Assembly: GCA_013286495.1 (NCBI GenBank)
Contig: JABDFQ010000006.1
Coordinates: forward strand, 1 to 64,000
Direction: 5' to 3'
Origin: Gammaproteobacteria bacterium
GTDB taxonomy: Bacteria > Pseudomonadota > Gammaproteobacteria > DSM-16500
DNA: 64,000 bases
Below, piece after piece: positions 8,765-17,062 of this stretch (positions are counted from its first letter, which is position 1; the number at the start of each line of letters is the position of its first letter). The notes below the pieces were generated by a model, which ran no database searches, was not told the DNA's origin, and was given only the letters and a program-made list of their open reading frames with translations. The position numbers were made by a program, and so were the translations under genes.

Positions 8765-9889
8765 TTAGAGTCGCGCTTTCTGAACTGGATAATCTTCGTC
8801 GGCAGCCTTAGTATTTGACTTATATCTCACTAACGGATTAGCAAATATTGTCGCGCCAGCAATAATATCTTTAATGCTAAGTTCTGGGGCTAGTATCGGT
8901 GTGAAATATACACATGTTTTAGATACATCAAGTAAAAAATCACCCACTCTTCCTGCATAAGGCATGGCGGTTCTTATAAATAAATCAGGGTAGGGATAAA
9001 GCTGATTACCCACATCCGTAAATTTATTAATATCATCGGGTTGTAATTCATCAAGATTAATTTTTTGCGAATTGATTTTTTTAAAAGCACGAAAATAATC
9101 ATCCAATCTTGTATAATTAGCGCCCATTATTAAATGGTGTTTAGAAAAAAGTTGCGTTTCTTTTTCAGCAATATTAATTAGATCCATCAAGCAGTAAAAT
9201 TCATTTTGAATGTCTGGATCCGGATGAGAACATTTTTTATTTCCTATATGAAAAATTCTAACGTTTAATTTTTTAGCCATATCAAGATAAACTTTTAATG
9301 AATTAATTAAATACTTAAATATAGATCCAATAACTTCTTCTTTGTTTCGATCCAGGTTATCTGGCTGGAATAGCCAAATTGAAAATGTATGTATTCCATA
9401 TTGAAAAATTTCCTCAGCAACATGTGGAATAGTTGTAACAAAAGACTGTTCATGGGATTTGTCAGCCGACAATCCAAGGCTTTTTGCCCATCTACGATTA
9501 CCGTCTGCAACATATGCAATATGGTTGATTTCCTTAGTGCACAATGTCAGAGTACCAATAATATTTGAAATTTCGGGATCATTTTCTGCGTTTGGCAGTT
9601 GAGTTAGATTATTTCGCCAATGAATAAGTTGCTCTTCACTAACTAGTTTAGTTTTTACAAAATTTTTGATTAAAAAGGAAACATCAGATAGCATAGAATA
9701 ATTATTTGTTTTTTCGAAAACCATTTGTTGTAGTTTTAGTCTGCCACCTGGAAAACAATCTAATATCCTTAATGAGATTTCTGGACGTTGTGAAAAAAAC
9801 ATTTCGCGGGAAACTGATATTTCAGTTAGGTTGCTTTCCTGTTTGTTATTCTTAGGATTCAATACCGTATATTCTATAGTGCTTCGCAT
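8765..9889 (-). CDS. divergent cis-prenyltransferase (UppS-like) with N-terminal extension
   Basis: Related to undecaprenyl diphosphate synthase, which extends allylic diphosphates with isopentenyl diphosphate. The key loop AYVADGNRRWAKSLGLS carries the catalytic Asp of the family's DGNGRWA motif (Gly to Arg change). HTFSIWLFQPDNLDR stands where the FSxENWxRP motif lies, and RTAMPYAGRVGDFLLDVS with CVYFTPILAPEL replaces the usual RTxGExRxSNFLLW...YFT block. About 120 residues precede the enzyme core, making 374 in all against ~250 for UppS. The divergent second half suggests a specialised role rather than peptidoglycan lipid synthesis. The ATG has an excellent AAGGGGGAA site. A LuxR-type regulator gene lies upstream on the same strand. 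Confidence 0.75.
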   Translation of the reverse strand: MRSTIEYTVLNPKNNKQESNLTEISVSREMFFSQRPEISLRILDCFPGGRLKLQQMVFEKTNNYSMLSDVSFLIKNFVKTKLVSEEQLIHWRNNLTQLPNAENDPEISNIIGTLTLCTKEINHIAYVADGNRRWAKSLGLSADKSHEQSFVTTIPHVAEEIFQYGIHTFSIWLFQPDNLDRNKEEVIGSIFKYLINSLKVYLDMAKKLNVRIFHIGNKKCSHPDPDIQNEFYCLMDLINIAEKETQLFSKHHLIMGANYTRLDDYFRAFKKINSQKINLDELQPDDINKFTDVGNQLYPYPDLFIRTAMPYAGRVGDFLLDVSKTCVYFTPILAPELSIKDIIAGATIFANPLVRYKSNTKAADEDYPVQKARL

Positions 9890-10017
9890 TTATTTCCCCC
9901 TTCTAAAAAATAAGAAATTAAGTAATAGTTTTATTTTCTAATCATCAATCTTTTTGAGTATTCGTGTTTATTTGTTTCTGTATTTTTTTAAGCTTTATAA
10001 GTTTTTTTTGTTAAAGT

Positions 10018-10045
10018 AACAATACGGTATAAATACAGTATTGTT
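10018..10045. promoter_or_regulatory. 28-bp dyad, candidate LuxR-type operator
   Basis: AACAATACGGTATAAATACA followed by GTATTGTT is an inverted repeat in which 12 of 14 base pairs match; only the central pair and pair nine fail. It lies 129-156 bp upstream of the prenyltransferase start and downstream of the LuxR-type gene on the same strand. Size and symmetry fit a dimeric regulator site. No gene assignment is possible from sequence alone. Confidence 0.45.
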
Positions 10046-10132
10046 GGACTGATAAAGAGAAAAATCATGTTAATTCATAGAGTCAAAAGCAGGCGGGTTT
10101 TCAACTAAATTGAAAAAATAAAAAAGCTTTTA

Positions 10133-10891
10133 TTAAAAATTCAATATGCGCATTAATTTTGTAACTAACTCAACCTTATTATTACACTCCAGTTTTAATT
10201 TTATATTTGTTAGATAATATTCTACTGTTCTAGGTGATAAACCAAGAGACCTTGCAATTTCTTTTGCCGTTTTACCATTCATTAAAAGCTTAGCGCATTC
10301 CATTTGACGATTAGTTAGTTTTGATTCGTTTGAAATAATTTTGAAGTGTTGCTGATTATCTATAGGATTTTCGACAATCGGTAAGGTAATTCTATTTTTT
10401 GGCAGTTTAATCTGAGTTATGATTTCATTAGCTTGTAATTTGTAACTCCTAATGAACTTCTTAATAATATTCATCTTGTTAGCAATAATATGTAAATAAT
10501 CTACTTGATCAATATCAAATGAGAATGAATACATATGTTGGCAGTCATGTTCAGTCTCAACAACATGAATAAAGTTTTTAACATTAAAATTTTTATTAAG
10601 ATTTGAAAAAGTTGATGCATAATCGGAGTAATCTCTCTTTAATTTGCAATCAAGATAAATTCCAGCCTCTAATATTCTGCCTTGATCATTAGTACAAACT
10701 GCCGGAACCTGATTTTTATAATAATACTCAAAAACTTCTGTGCTATTACTTAATATTGATATTTGGCCTTTATCGAAAGTAATGTCATGACTAAAACTAA
10801 AAATGCCTAATTCTTGCAAGGGATTTGTTATTTGAGCTATTGTTTCTGCTGCTTTTATTGAAAGCATTTTTTTTAAATGATAGTTACTCAT
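10133..10891 (-). CDS. LuxR-family transcriptional regulator
   Basis: A 252-residue regulator. The C-terminal ~65 residues form a GerE/LuxR helix-turn-helix (LTNRQMECAKLLMNGKTAKE, then IARSLGLSPRTVEYYLTNIK). The N-terminal ~175 residues are a sensor-like region lacking a clear autoinducer-binding signature. No luxI-like synthase is in the window. It precedes the cis-prenyltransferase on the same strand, with 243 bp between them containing a dyad, and it probably controls that gene. An AT-rich AAAGCTTTT stem follows its stop codon. Confidence 0.85.
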   Translation of the reverse strand: MSNYHLKKMLSIKAAETIAQITNPLQELGIFSFSHDITFDKGQISILSNSTEVFEYYYKNQVPAVCTNDQGRILEAGIYLDCKLKRDYSDYASTFSNLNKNFNVKNFIHVVETEHDCQHMYSFSFDIDQVDYLHIIANKMNIIKKFIRSYKLQANEIITQIKLPKNRITLPIVENPIDNQQHFKIISNESKLTNRQMECAKLLMNGKTAKEIARSLGLSPRTVEYYLTNIKLKLECNNKVELVTKLMRILNF

Positions 10892-11005
10892 ATAGTGTCA
10901 TCAAATTATGGATTTTCCGGTATATCCAAACTGGCAATGGGCTTCTAAAATTGCAGCAAAGTATAGCAGGATGAGTAAAACTTGCCAATAAATCCAATTC
11001 ATATA

Positions 11006-11043
11006 GGGGGTCTAAGCGACAACCTCAGAAATTTATGATTGGT
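11006..11043. repeat. possible Tn3-family terminal inverted repeat (single end)
   Basis: GGGGGTCTAAGCGACAACCT, continuing into CAGAAATTTATGATTG, resembles from memory the 38-bp ends of Tn3-family elements, which begin GGGG and share a TAAGC...AACC..CAGAAA pattern. No matching inverted end was found nearby and no Tn3 transposase is visible, though a Tn3-type resolvase gene lies at 17063-17656. Treat as a weak call. Confidence 0.3.
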
Positions 11044-11159
11044 CAATTTCATCCCATTTTTCAATGTTTGTAGGATCGGCATTGAGGATTAATGACCTGC
11101 CCTGTGATTTGCAAACCAAATTGATTTAGAGATAATGCTCCTCAACAAGAGGGCATGTT

Positions 11160-11420
11160 ATGAAAAAAAGTCGATATGATGATCAGATCATTCGGATTCT
11201 TCGCGAAACAGATCAGGACACAATCGCAAATGTTGCAAAGCGACATGGTGTGTCCGAGGCATCAATATACATTTGGCAAAAACGATTTAGCGGGATGAAT
11301 GTTGATGAAGTTAAACATCTTAAGTCACTTGAATCAGAGAATGCACGTCTCAAGAAAATTCTTGCTGAGCGCGATCTTGAAATAGAAGTAATGAAGGAAA
11401 TCGCTGCAAAAAAATGGTAA
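11160..11420 (+). CDS. IS3-family transposase OrfA
   Basis: An 86-residue helix-turn-helix protein (ANVAKRHGVSEASIYIWQKR) followed by a leucine-zipper-like stretch (LESENARLKKILAERDLEIE), the standard layout of OrfA in the IS3 family (IS51/IS407 side). OrfA binds the element ends and is normally fused to OrfB by frameshifting. Here OrfB is broken directly downstream, so the element is not autonomous. Confidence 0.9.
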   Translation: MKKSRYDDQIIRILRETDQDTIANVAKRHGVSEASIYIWQKRFSGMNVDEVKHLKSLESENARLKKILAERDLEIEVMKEIAAKKW

Positions 11421-11467
11421 GTGTCCATGCACGCATGGCACAAATCTCCTATGCATAATCGCCTCAT
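11414..11467 (+). pseudogene. IS3 OrfB start, truncated
   Basis: In the -1 frame relative to orfA, ATG at 11414 begins MVSVHARMAQISYA, the expected start of an IS3 OrfB overlapping the end of OrfA, then meets TAA at 11456-11458. A few more codons in another frame (RLILEFCERGC) look like continued decay. The DDE catalytic core is gone. Confidence 0.7.
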
Positions 11468-11812
11468 ATTGGAATTTTGTGAACGAGGCTGTATTTATTT
11501 TTAATTTTCGCTTTGCTGATAGTTGGTATTGATTGTCCTTTATTTGAAATACTATGCCAACGTCTAAAAATATCTATCAGTATAAAATACATAATTTTCC
11601 ATGATTCTCTTTTTCAAAATTATGATGTAATTTTGGTACGAAAAAACCGGGCAGGTCAATTGGCCAACGCTTACGATCATTTTTCGCCCTGTGGTAATTC
11701 CACTTGACGTCGAGTAAATTCCAAATAAACTTTCATCGAATACGTATTTTGACTTGAGTGGTGAATATTTCAGCGCGAGTTTGAATGTTAAACTGAAATC
11801 AGGTTATGTTTA
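11468..11812. other. intergenic region without a supported gene
   Basis: About 345 bp of AT-rich DNA after the IS remnant. Short open frames exist on both strands (a 64-codon plus-strand ORF, and a minus-strand frame reading LTFKLALKYSPLKSKYVFD), but none has a start, ribosome site and recognisable domain together. Confidence 0.4.
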
Positions 11813-12463
11813 TTAACCCGGTTTCAGTGAGTTTAGTACTTGATTATATTGATCCCAATGCAGGATCTGACCGTAAGCTTCATCATGCGCTGCAACAAAA
11901 GTACCTGGGAAAACAGGAAGCATGGAAACAAAAGCAATACTGTTATAAAAATTGATAAAGGTAAAAACCCCCTTAATTGGCTTTCTGGAATTTGGAAGTT
12001 TTATATCAGCAATTAATTGATAAGCAGCTCTTCCATTAATCTTCAATGCTTTGGTGCTAACAGATTTAAACGTAGAACCATTAAATCCTTTTTGTATTTT
12101 TCCAATTAAATAATGTTGTATACCATTACGTGCCTTGTTATAGAAATCTTTATTATTTTTATTCTTATCTAAAATATTCCATTCAAGAGAAATATACATG
12201 TAAAGAGGCATAACTGGCTTTAACTCAGCTGGTGTTCGAAAGTCTATCCAGTAGTAAAGCACACGATTGTTTTTGCTAAATACACCTTTGGCAGTATCCA
12301 TAAAATATTTTTTGCTGAGAAATTTTATGTAAGGAACATTTACCTGAAAACGTTTCTCAGGGCCAGTATAGACATGATTGCTGAAATAATCAGAGGATGC
12401 GTAACAATTAAAAGCTGTAAGCGCAAGTAGGATAAATAATTTCAGGGTAATAATTTTTTTCAT
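11813..12463 (-). CDS. secreted protein of unknown function
   Basis: A 216-residue protein with a clear signal peptide (MKKIITLKLFILLALTAFNC, cleavage near YAS|SDYF). The mature part is mixed alpha/beta, with GPEKRFQVNVPYIKF near the start and aromatic-rich strands; no family was recognised. It is probably periplasmic. The start ATG follows an AT-rich leader with GAGG close by. Confidence 0.65.
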   Translation of the reverse strand: MKKIITLKLFILLALTAFNCYASSDYFSNHVYTGPEKRFQVNVPYIKFLSKKYFMDTAKGVFSKNNRVLYYWIDFRTPAELKPVMPLYMYISLEWNILDKNKNNKDFYNKARNGIQHYLIGKIQKGFNGSTFKSVSTKALKINGRAAYQLIADIKLPNSRKPIKGVFTFINFYNSIAFVSMLPVFPGTFVAAHDEAYGQILHWDQYNQVLNSLKPG

Positions 12464-12514
12464 TGATAGACCTCATTTTTTGTGTTTATTTGCTGTGCTT
12501 TATATCATAACTTT

Positions 12515-12877
12515 TCAGCAAAGGCGATAGTATACTATTGATGCATTGGCTTGTGTGATAGTTTCCGTTTCTTCACCTGTATAATCTGGGGAAACTTCTT
12601 CATCTGTTCCTTTTTTTACAAGCACAGTATTTTTTCTTTTTGCAGCTGCTCCTTTGGTAATAATTTCAGTCTTGCCAGGATATCCTTCATGAGCTTTTTG
12701 ACCTGTGCCCTTGATAACAGTAACGGGTTGCCTTCATCGAAATGCGTGAACAGTAATATATTCAATTTCATCCGTATATTTTTCAGAAATTTTTTCGCCA
12801 GTGCCTTTTATTACAGGAATAAGCTTCTTATTTGAAATTGATTGGGGGTATTGGAACGCATTTTTTACAAGCCTCGT
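12515..12877 (-). pseudogene. degenerate repeat protein (three KGT-x-E units)
   Basis: The minus-strand frame from 12877 to 12515 encodes three related ~22-residue units beginning VIKGTG, VIKGTG and VKKGTD and ending in E-[YIT]-IT: (VIKGTGEKISEKY...EYIT), (VIKGTGQKAHEGY...EIIT), (KKGTDEEVSPDY...TETIT). The units match better as protein than as DNA, the sign of former coding. A TGA at 12734-12736 interrupts the frame after unit one and no start codon is in frame; a lost G near ATGCGTTCC would supply one. Function unknown. Confidence 0.45.
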
Positions 12878-13157
12878 TTATTTAATTTGTTTATTTAAAT
12901 TTAATTAAATAATTTTTATATTTATTTTAATTTAGAACCATGTATTTTAATAAAATTTAATTAAGGAAATATTAACTGTTTGTATTTTTAATTTGCTCTG
13001 TGGCGATTTATAACATTATGTTTTTATATGGTTTTTGAATACGTGTTAACGAATCAGGGCGAGCACCTCATTCGCTGCTGGATTTTTTAATGGGATATCA
13101 CCTCAGCATACGCATATCCTGCTTCAACACAATTACTGATAGTATATTCATTTTATC

Positions 13158-14645
13158 TCACAATTTTATGGGATTCGTATTGGCTTGATAAGTATTCTCA
13201 TCCCATTCATCAGGTTCCACATCTGCATACTCACACAGAATTTTGGCAACCCCAGGTTCAATCTTCGCAACCTTGCATTTCTCACTGCCAGCAAAAAACA
13301 TCCCGTTATGGTATCCAATGTTGGCGCCACTTGTTTCCCAAAATGCAAAAGCTGCCTGTTCCTGTAAATCCCATTTGGTTATTTGCTGAATATCCTTTTT
13401 TCTCTGCAAGGTTAATTTGTTTTTTTCTATGGAATAGGTGTCGCCCCCATTTAAGGACGGTGCTGCCATGGAAACTGTTGTGGTGCCCCAGTCTTTTTTG
13501 ACAGTCATGAAGTGGTTCTTGATGGAACAACCTTCATGTTCAGGGATTGGTTTATCAAGCCAGATTTTTTTGAAATTGCGTTTTTGAAGAATGTTAATCA
13601 GTTTTTGCCAATTATAATCTGATGTCTTGTGAAAGCTGTTTTGACTAAGATCAATTTCACGCAATGAATCGCAATCAACCACAGAAAGAAAGTCATCGAA
13701 ATTAAATTCATGAAATTCATTAGTAAAAAAATTGCCTGCCATGTTCAGATGAGTAATTTGATTATGGTTGATTAACTTCCTGAGCGCCTTCCAGTCCTTG
13801 GATAGAAATTGATCCGCAAAGTTATAGCTGATATCCAGATTTTTTATCCTGGTTTTATTTTGCTGAAGTGACCTGAATAATGAGCCTGATTTACTCGCCA
13901 GTAAATTCCATGAAAGGTCAAGGGTGTCTACCTCAGCTATTGCAATTGCTACCACTATATTATTTAAGATAATCCCCAGCCCTGGAGAAGCAACTGAAGA
14001 GGCTTGAAGAATGGCGGTATTTCTCATGCATAACCTGACTGGTCTTGCTGCAACGATTGCTTTCGGAATAACTTCGTAGTCGGTACATCTGTCGACTCCA
14101 CTTACCCAGATATTGGATAGGTTTAATTCTTCTGGATGCGTTAATTTCAATCCAATATATAAATTATCATAAGTTTTTTTATGGGATGGATTATAAAAAA
14201 TATTATCGAAACCTTTTCCCTGGCTTAAATTACAAGGATAAATTCCAGAACCAGATAAATTTAAAATTCTTTCCTGCTGCTTTTTCTTCGTTAACCCCAG
14301 GCAAATATATTCTCCTGCCGTGGAATACTTATTAAAATTGGAAGGAGTATATTTCAGTAATTGATATTCATTCAAAACATCTGCGAGATAAGCGGCAACA
14401 AAATAAAAGTTGTTTTCTTTCTTGATCGCCTTGCGAATTATGTCATCCGGATTTTCTTCAGAAGCATTTTTTAATGGATGAGAAATATCAGTATCTTCTC
14501 GATTTTTCCATGCGGAAATTACCTCGTTACTCAAAAATTCAGATAAATAAGCTTCGAAGGATAATGGCTTCTCATTATATTTTTGTTCGTGTAATTCAAT
14601 TATAAGTTTTTTGAATTCCGGGTCTGCTTCATAACGTGATTTCAT
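13158..14645 (-). CDS. leucine-rich repeat protein, effector candidate
   Basis: About 495 residues from the chosen ATG (MKSRYEADPEF); the frame extends to a TTG at 14699, which is less likely to be used. Residues ~230-370 hold LRR/ribonuclease-inhibitor-like units: DTLDLSWNLL, IKNLDISYNF, ITHLNMAGNFF and LREIDLSQNSF. There is no signal peptide or membrane segment. Leucine-rich repeats bind proteins and are common in secreted effectors of host-associated gammaproteobacteria. The C-terminal ~110 residues after the repeats were not recognised. It is divergent from the broken M20 peptidase gene. The effector role is inferred. Confidence 0.7.
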   Translation of the reverse strand: MKSRYEADPEFKKLIIELHEQKYNEKPLSFEAYLSEFLSNEVISAWKNREDTDISHPLKNASEENPDDIIRKAIKKENNFYFVAAYLADVLNEYQLLKYTPSNFNKYSTAGEYICLGLTKKKQQERILNLSGSGIYPCNLSQGKGFDNIFYNPSHKKTYDNLYIGLKLTHPEELNLSNIWVSGVDRCTDYEVIPKAIVAARPVRLCMRNTAILQASSVASPGLGIILNNIVVAIAIAEVDTLDLSWNLLASKSGSLFRSLQQNKTRIKNLDISYNFADQFLSKDWKALRKLINHNQITHLNMAGNFFTNEFHEFNFDDFLSVVDCDSLREIDLSQNSFHKTSDYNWQKLINILQKRNFKKIWLDKPIPEHEGCSIKNHFMTVKKDWGTTTVSMAAPSLNGGDTYSIEKNKLTLQRKKDIQQITKWDLQEQAAFAFWETSGANIGYHNGMFFAGSEKCKVAKIEPGVAKILCEYADVEPDEWDENTYQANTNPIKL

Positions 14646-14737
14646 GGGATGCGCTTTATTTTTAAAAATTAAGAAGGCTACTTTATATAAGGCAATCAAT
14701 ATTGTCCATATGCGTTAAAAATAATCACAAAAGCCAT

Positions 14738-15304
14738 ATGTTACTCATTTTATTTTCAATGGCTGCAATGTTGTTTTTTTCAACAACGCAAGCAGCTTCA
14801 TTATCAGCAGTAGAAAAACAAATTAGTAAATATATAACTCGGCAAAAAGACCAACAGCTTTCCTTATTAGAAAATTTAGTCAATATTAATAGTGGTACTG
14901 CTAATATTTCCGGTGTTCATCAGGTTGGAGAAATTTTACGATTGCAGTTTGAGCAACCAGGATTTAAAACGCGATGGGTAGAAGAACCTGCTAATATGCA
15001 CCGAGCAGCTACATTGATTGCAGAGCATAAAGGTACAACTGGAAAGAAACTACTATTCATAGGTCATTTAGATACAGTTTTTCCAAAAGATAGTCTATTT
15101 CAAAAATTTGAGCGACATGAAAATATTGCCATAGGGCCAGGCGTAATTGATAACAATTGCGTGTATTGCAAGACTTACAGGATCATAACCTTTTTCTTCC
15201 ATTTAATTTCCCTCAACTCGACATTCAGATCATCCATGTTTTTACAAGACCATTGTCGATGTGGAAAACCAATCGGGTTGCTTCTTTGGCAGCATCCCGT
15301 CTGA
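14738..15304 (+). pseudogene. M20-family metallopeptidase, 3'-truncated
   Basis: Starts MLLILFSMAAMLFFSTTQAA, a signal peptide, then follows secreted M20 (glutamate carboxypeptidase-like) zinc peptidases: LLENLVNINSGTAN and the metal-site motif FIGHLDTVFP. Homology ends abruptly at GPGVIDN (about 15155), where the next metal ligands (DDKGG region) should follow. The remaining ~50 codons are unrelated sequence. Two thirds of the enzyme, including the rest of the zinc site, is missing, so it cannot be active. The frame is open further upstream to a TTG at 14702, but the ATG at 14738 fits the signal peptide. Confidence 0.8.
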
Positions 15305-15473
15305 AAAGAAAAAATTGATAAATCTTCTCGCGAAATTGTTTAACACGATTTACAATTGCATCCGGTATGAGGCAACACTCCTTTAGCTTTTTTCTCGGCA
15401 GAAAAAATCAGGATATTAGCGTTGTTCCATGCTCATATAAAGCACTATTAATCAATTTTAAGAGAATAAATTT

Positions 15474-15770
15474 ATGATTAAAAAAATATATGGTCTTACT
15501 GAAAAAGGAGAACAAGTAGAGCTAGAGTTTAAGCAGTTTCTAATGGTCACAGATAATGATAGTAATTTAACAATTGATACAGCCATTCAAAAACATCCAG
15601 AAAATCCTGATTTGTTACTTCATATTGATACTGGTCCAACCGTGCAGGATAAATTACACGGAGATAACTACTGTATCATCCCCACTGAAGGTCATCGGTA
15701 TTTTAATATCTTGCCTGGCGCATCAAATATGGTGTTTATAAAAGTTGTTCGTAAGAGCCCAATGAAGTAG
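15474..15770 (+). CDS. small protein of unknown function
   Basis: A 98-residue protein, probably cytosolic, with no recognised family. The sequence is mixed and plausible for a folded protein (MIKKIYGLTEKGEQVELEFK at the start). The ATG has AAGAGA upstream. It is 29 bp before the next gene and may be co-transcribed with it. Confidence 0.55.
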   Translation: MIKKIYGLTEKGEQVELEFKQFLMVTDNDSNLTIDTAIQKHPENPDLLLHIDTGPTVQDKLHGDNYCIIPTEGHRYFNILPGASNMVFIKVVRKSPMK

Positions 15771-15799
15771 AACTTTCTCCAAAGTTAATAAGGATTTGA

Positions 15800-16282
15800 A
15801 TGATGAAAATATTTTTTTTAGTAGTAATAGGTGTGCTTCTCTCTTGTGGTCAGTATGCTTACGCAAAAATAATTGTGTTAAATAATCAAAATCCAGATAT
15901 ATGCCGGCAACAAATCATACAAGCTGGAGACCATCACCCAGTAGTGCTTTCATATATCAAAGATTGCACTTGGGCCAAGAAAGTAATGCCTCTCTATGAA
16001 CAAGCCTCAAATGAATCTCCTGACAGGGCATTCTTTTCTTATGTATTTAATGATGATGAAAGTAATGCATATATGAATGCCAAAACAGCTCATGATTGCC
16101 TGGGTATTATTCCTATCAGATCTCCATCTTTTTATATGTTTAATGTCTTTACAGGTAAAATGGGCATGATTTTTGGTGAAATGAAGCAAGGATTAGATGG
16201 TAGTGCAACTTTAGAAGATATACGAAAATTTTCCAGCTATGATTTCAATATCAAATATACTGCACTCAAAACCAAATTATAA
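15800..16282 (+). CDS. secreted thioredoxin-like protein lacking the second active-site Cys
   Basis: A 160-residue exported protein: signal peptide ending YAYA, then a strand-loop reading HHPVVLSYIKDCTWAKKVMP, where a thioredoxin would have CxxC; only the first Cys is kept (CTWA). SPSFYMFN supplies the cis-Pro-like position. It probably has a thioredoxin fold, but a classic disulfide reductase activity is unlikely; binding or single-Cys chemistry is possible. The ribosome site AAGGA is well placed. Confidence 0.6.
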   Translation: MMKIFFLVVIGVLLSCGQYAYAKIIVLNNQNPDICRQQIIQAGDHHPVVLSYIKDCTWAKKVMPLYEQASNESPDRAFFSYVFNDDESNAYMNAKTAHDCLGIIPIRSPSFYMFNVFTGKMGMIFGEMKQGLDGSATLEDIRKFSSYDFNIKYTALKTKL

Positions 16283-16423
16283 CAATATATCATCATGTCC
16301 TTTCTGAAACCCGCAGGAAGGGCATGTAAAAACAGGCTAATTAACGGTGGCAACGTAGATTAAATTTTATATTAATTTAGGCAAACGGCCGTGCTGTAAT
16401 GATGAGCTTTTTTGTCCAAAGTA

Positions 16424-16550
16424 AATTATTATATTTGAATGAGAATCACAGTGATTACCATATGTGTGGAAAATTGAGCGGTTATTAATAACTGTAGATC
16501 ATGTAACAAAAACCGTCGCTATTATGACAGAGTTCTTGTTGCCTTAAATG
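16424..16550. repeat. collapsed copy of the 21.7-22.65 kb segment
   Basis: Three blocks, in order, match the downstream region: 16424-16452 with 21728-21756 (27/29 bases), 16454-16518 with 22354-22418 (about 61/65) and 16521-16550 with 22622-22651 (29/30). The sequence between the blocks is missing here. This is the trace of an old duplication followed by deletions; no gene remains. The rest of 16283-16609 shows no feature. Confidence 0.8.
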
Positions 16551-16609
16551 TGTAACGCCCCCCTAAAATTTGAGTGAATTGTAGAAAATCAAATGTCAAG
16601 TCACCGAAG

Positions 16610-16921
16610 TTATTTAATCCATCGAGTATGGTTGCGGGTAATTTCATTACTCAATTTAATAATACTTAATAGTGATTTAATTTCAGTAGTTGTAATATGT
16701 CTTTTAAAATAGATAGCTAATCCATTAATTTTCAAAATACGTAACAATGTCATCTTATCGGATTTGAATTTGCTAACCAATTTGTCATTCAATTTATTTT
16801 TATTACATAAAAAATTAACAACCGCATCCAAATGAGCAATCAAAGATTTGATATTGTTAATATCATCAAGTGTTAAATTATTATCTTGTTTTTTGGAAAA
16901 AATAAATTTTAATATACTCAT
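16610..16921 (-). CDS. hypothetical protein
   Basis: A 103-residue basic, helical protein (MSILKFIFSKKQDNNLTLDD at the start) with no recognised family or membrane segment. It lies downstream of the resolvase gene on the same strand, 141 bp away. It could be a cargo gene of a mobile element or an ORF without function. Confidence 0.4.
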   Translation of the reverse strand: MSILKFIFSKKQDNNLTLDDINNIKSLIAHLDAVVNFLCNKNKLNDKLVSKFKSDKMTLLRILKINGLAIYFKRHITTTEIKSLLSIIKLSNEITRNHTRWIK

Positions 16922-17062
16922 TAGTTAATTGCCTCTTCAAAAACTTCTCTTGGTGTTCAATAGCATGTGTTCCGCTAAACGCATCTTTTATAAAAAAATT
17001 ATAGTTTTCGTACGCACTCAAGAGTTGCTCTTGTGAATAATGATGTATGATCTAGCTCCTGC

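Noticed and set aside
11513..11707. 64-codon plus-strand ORF after the IS remnant
   Set aside because: No ribosome site, no recognised domain and another frame is open on the other strand.
11640..11800. Minus-strand frame reading LTFKLALKYSPLKSKYVFDE, reminiscent of a barrel protein
   Set aside because: No start codon, closed upstream by TAA and too short; the likeness is not strong enough to call a gene remnant.
12551..12835. 94-residue plus-strand ORF rich in Phe, Cys and Ser
   Set aside because: It is antisense to the KGTG repeat frame, which shows protein-level repetition; the composition is typical of a reverse-strand shadow.
16553..16575. C-rich end considered as the partner of the Tn3-like repeat at 11006
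   Set aside because: Only the run of G/C matches; the inner bases differ from GGGGGTCTAAGC.
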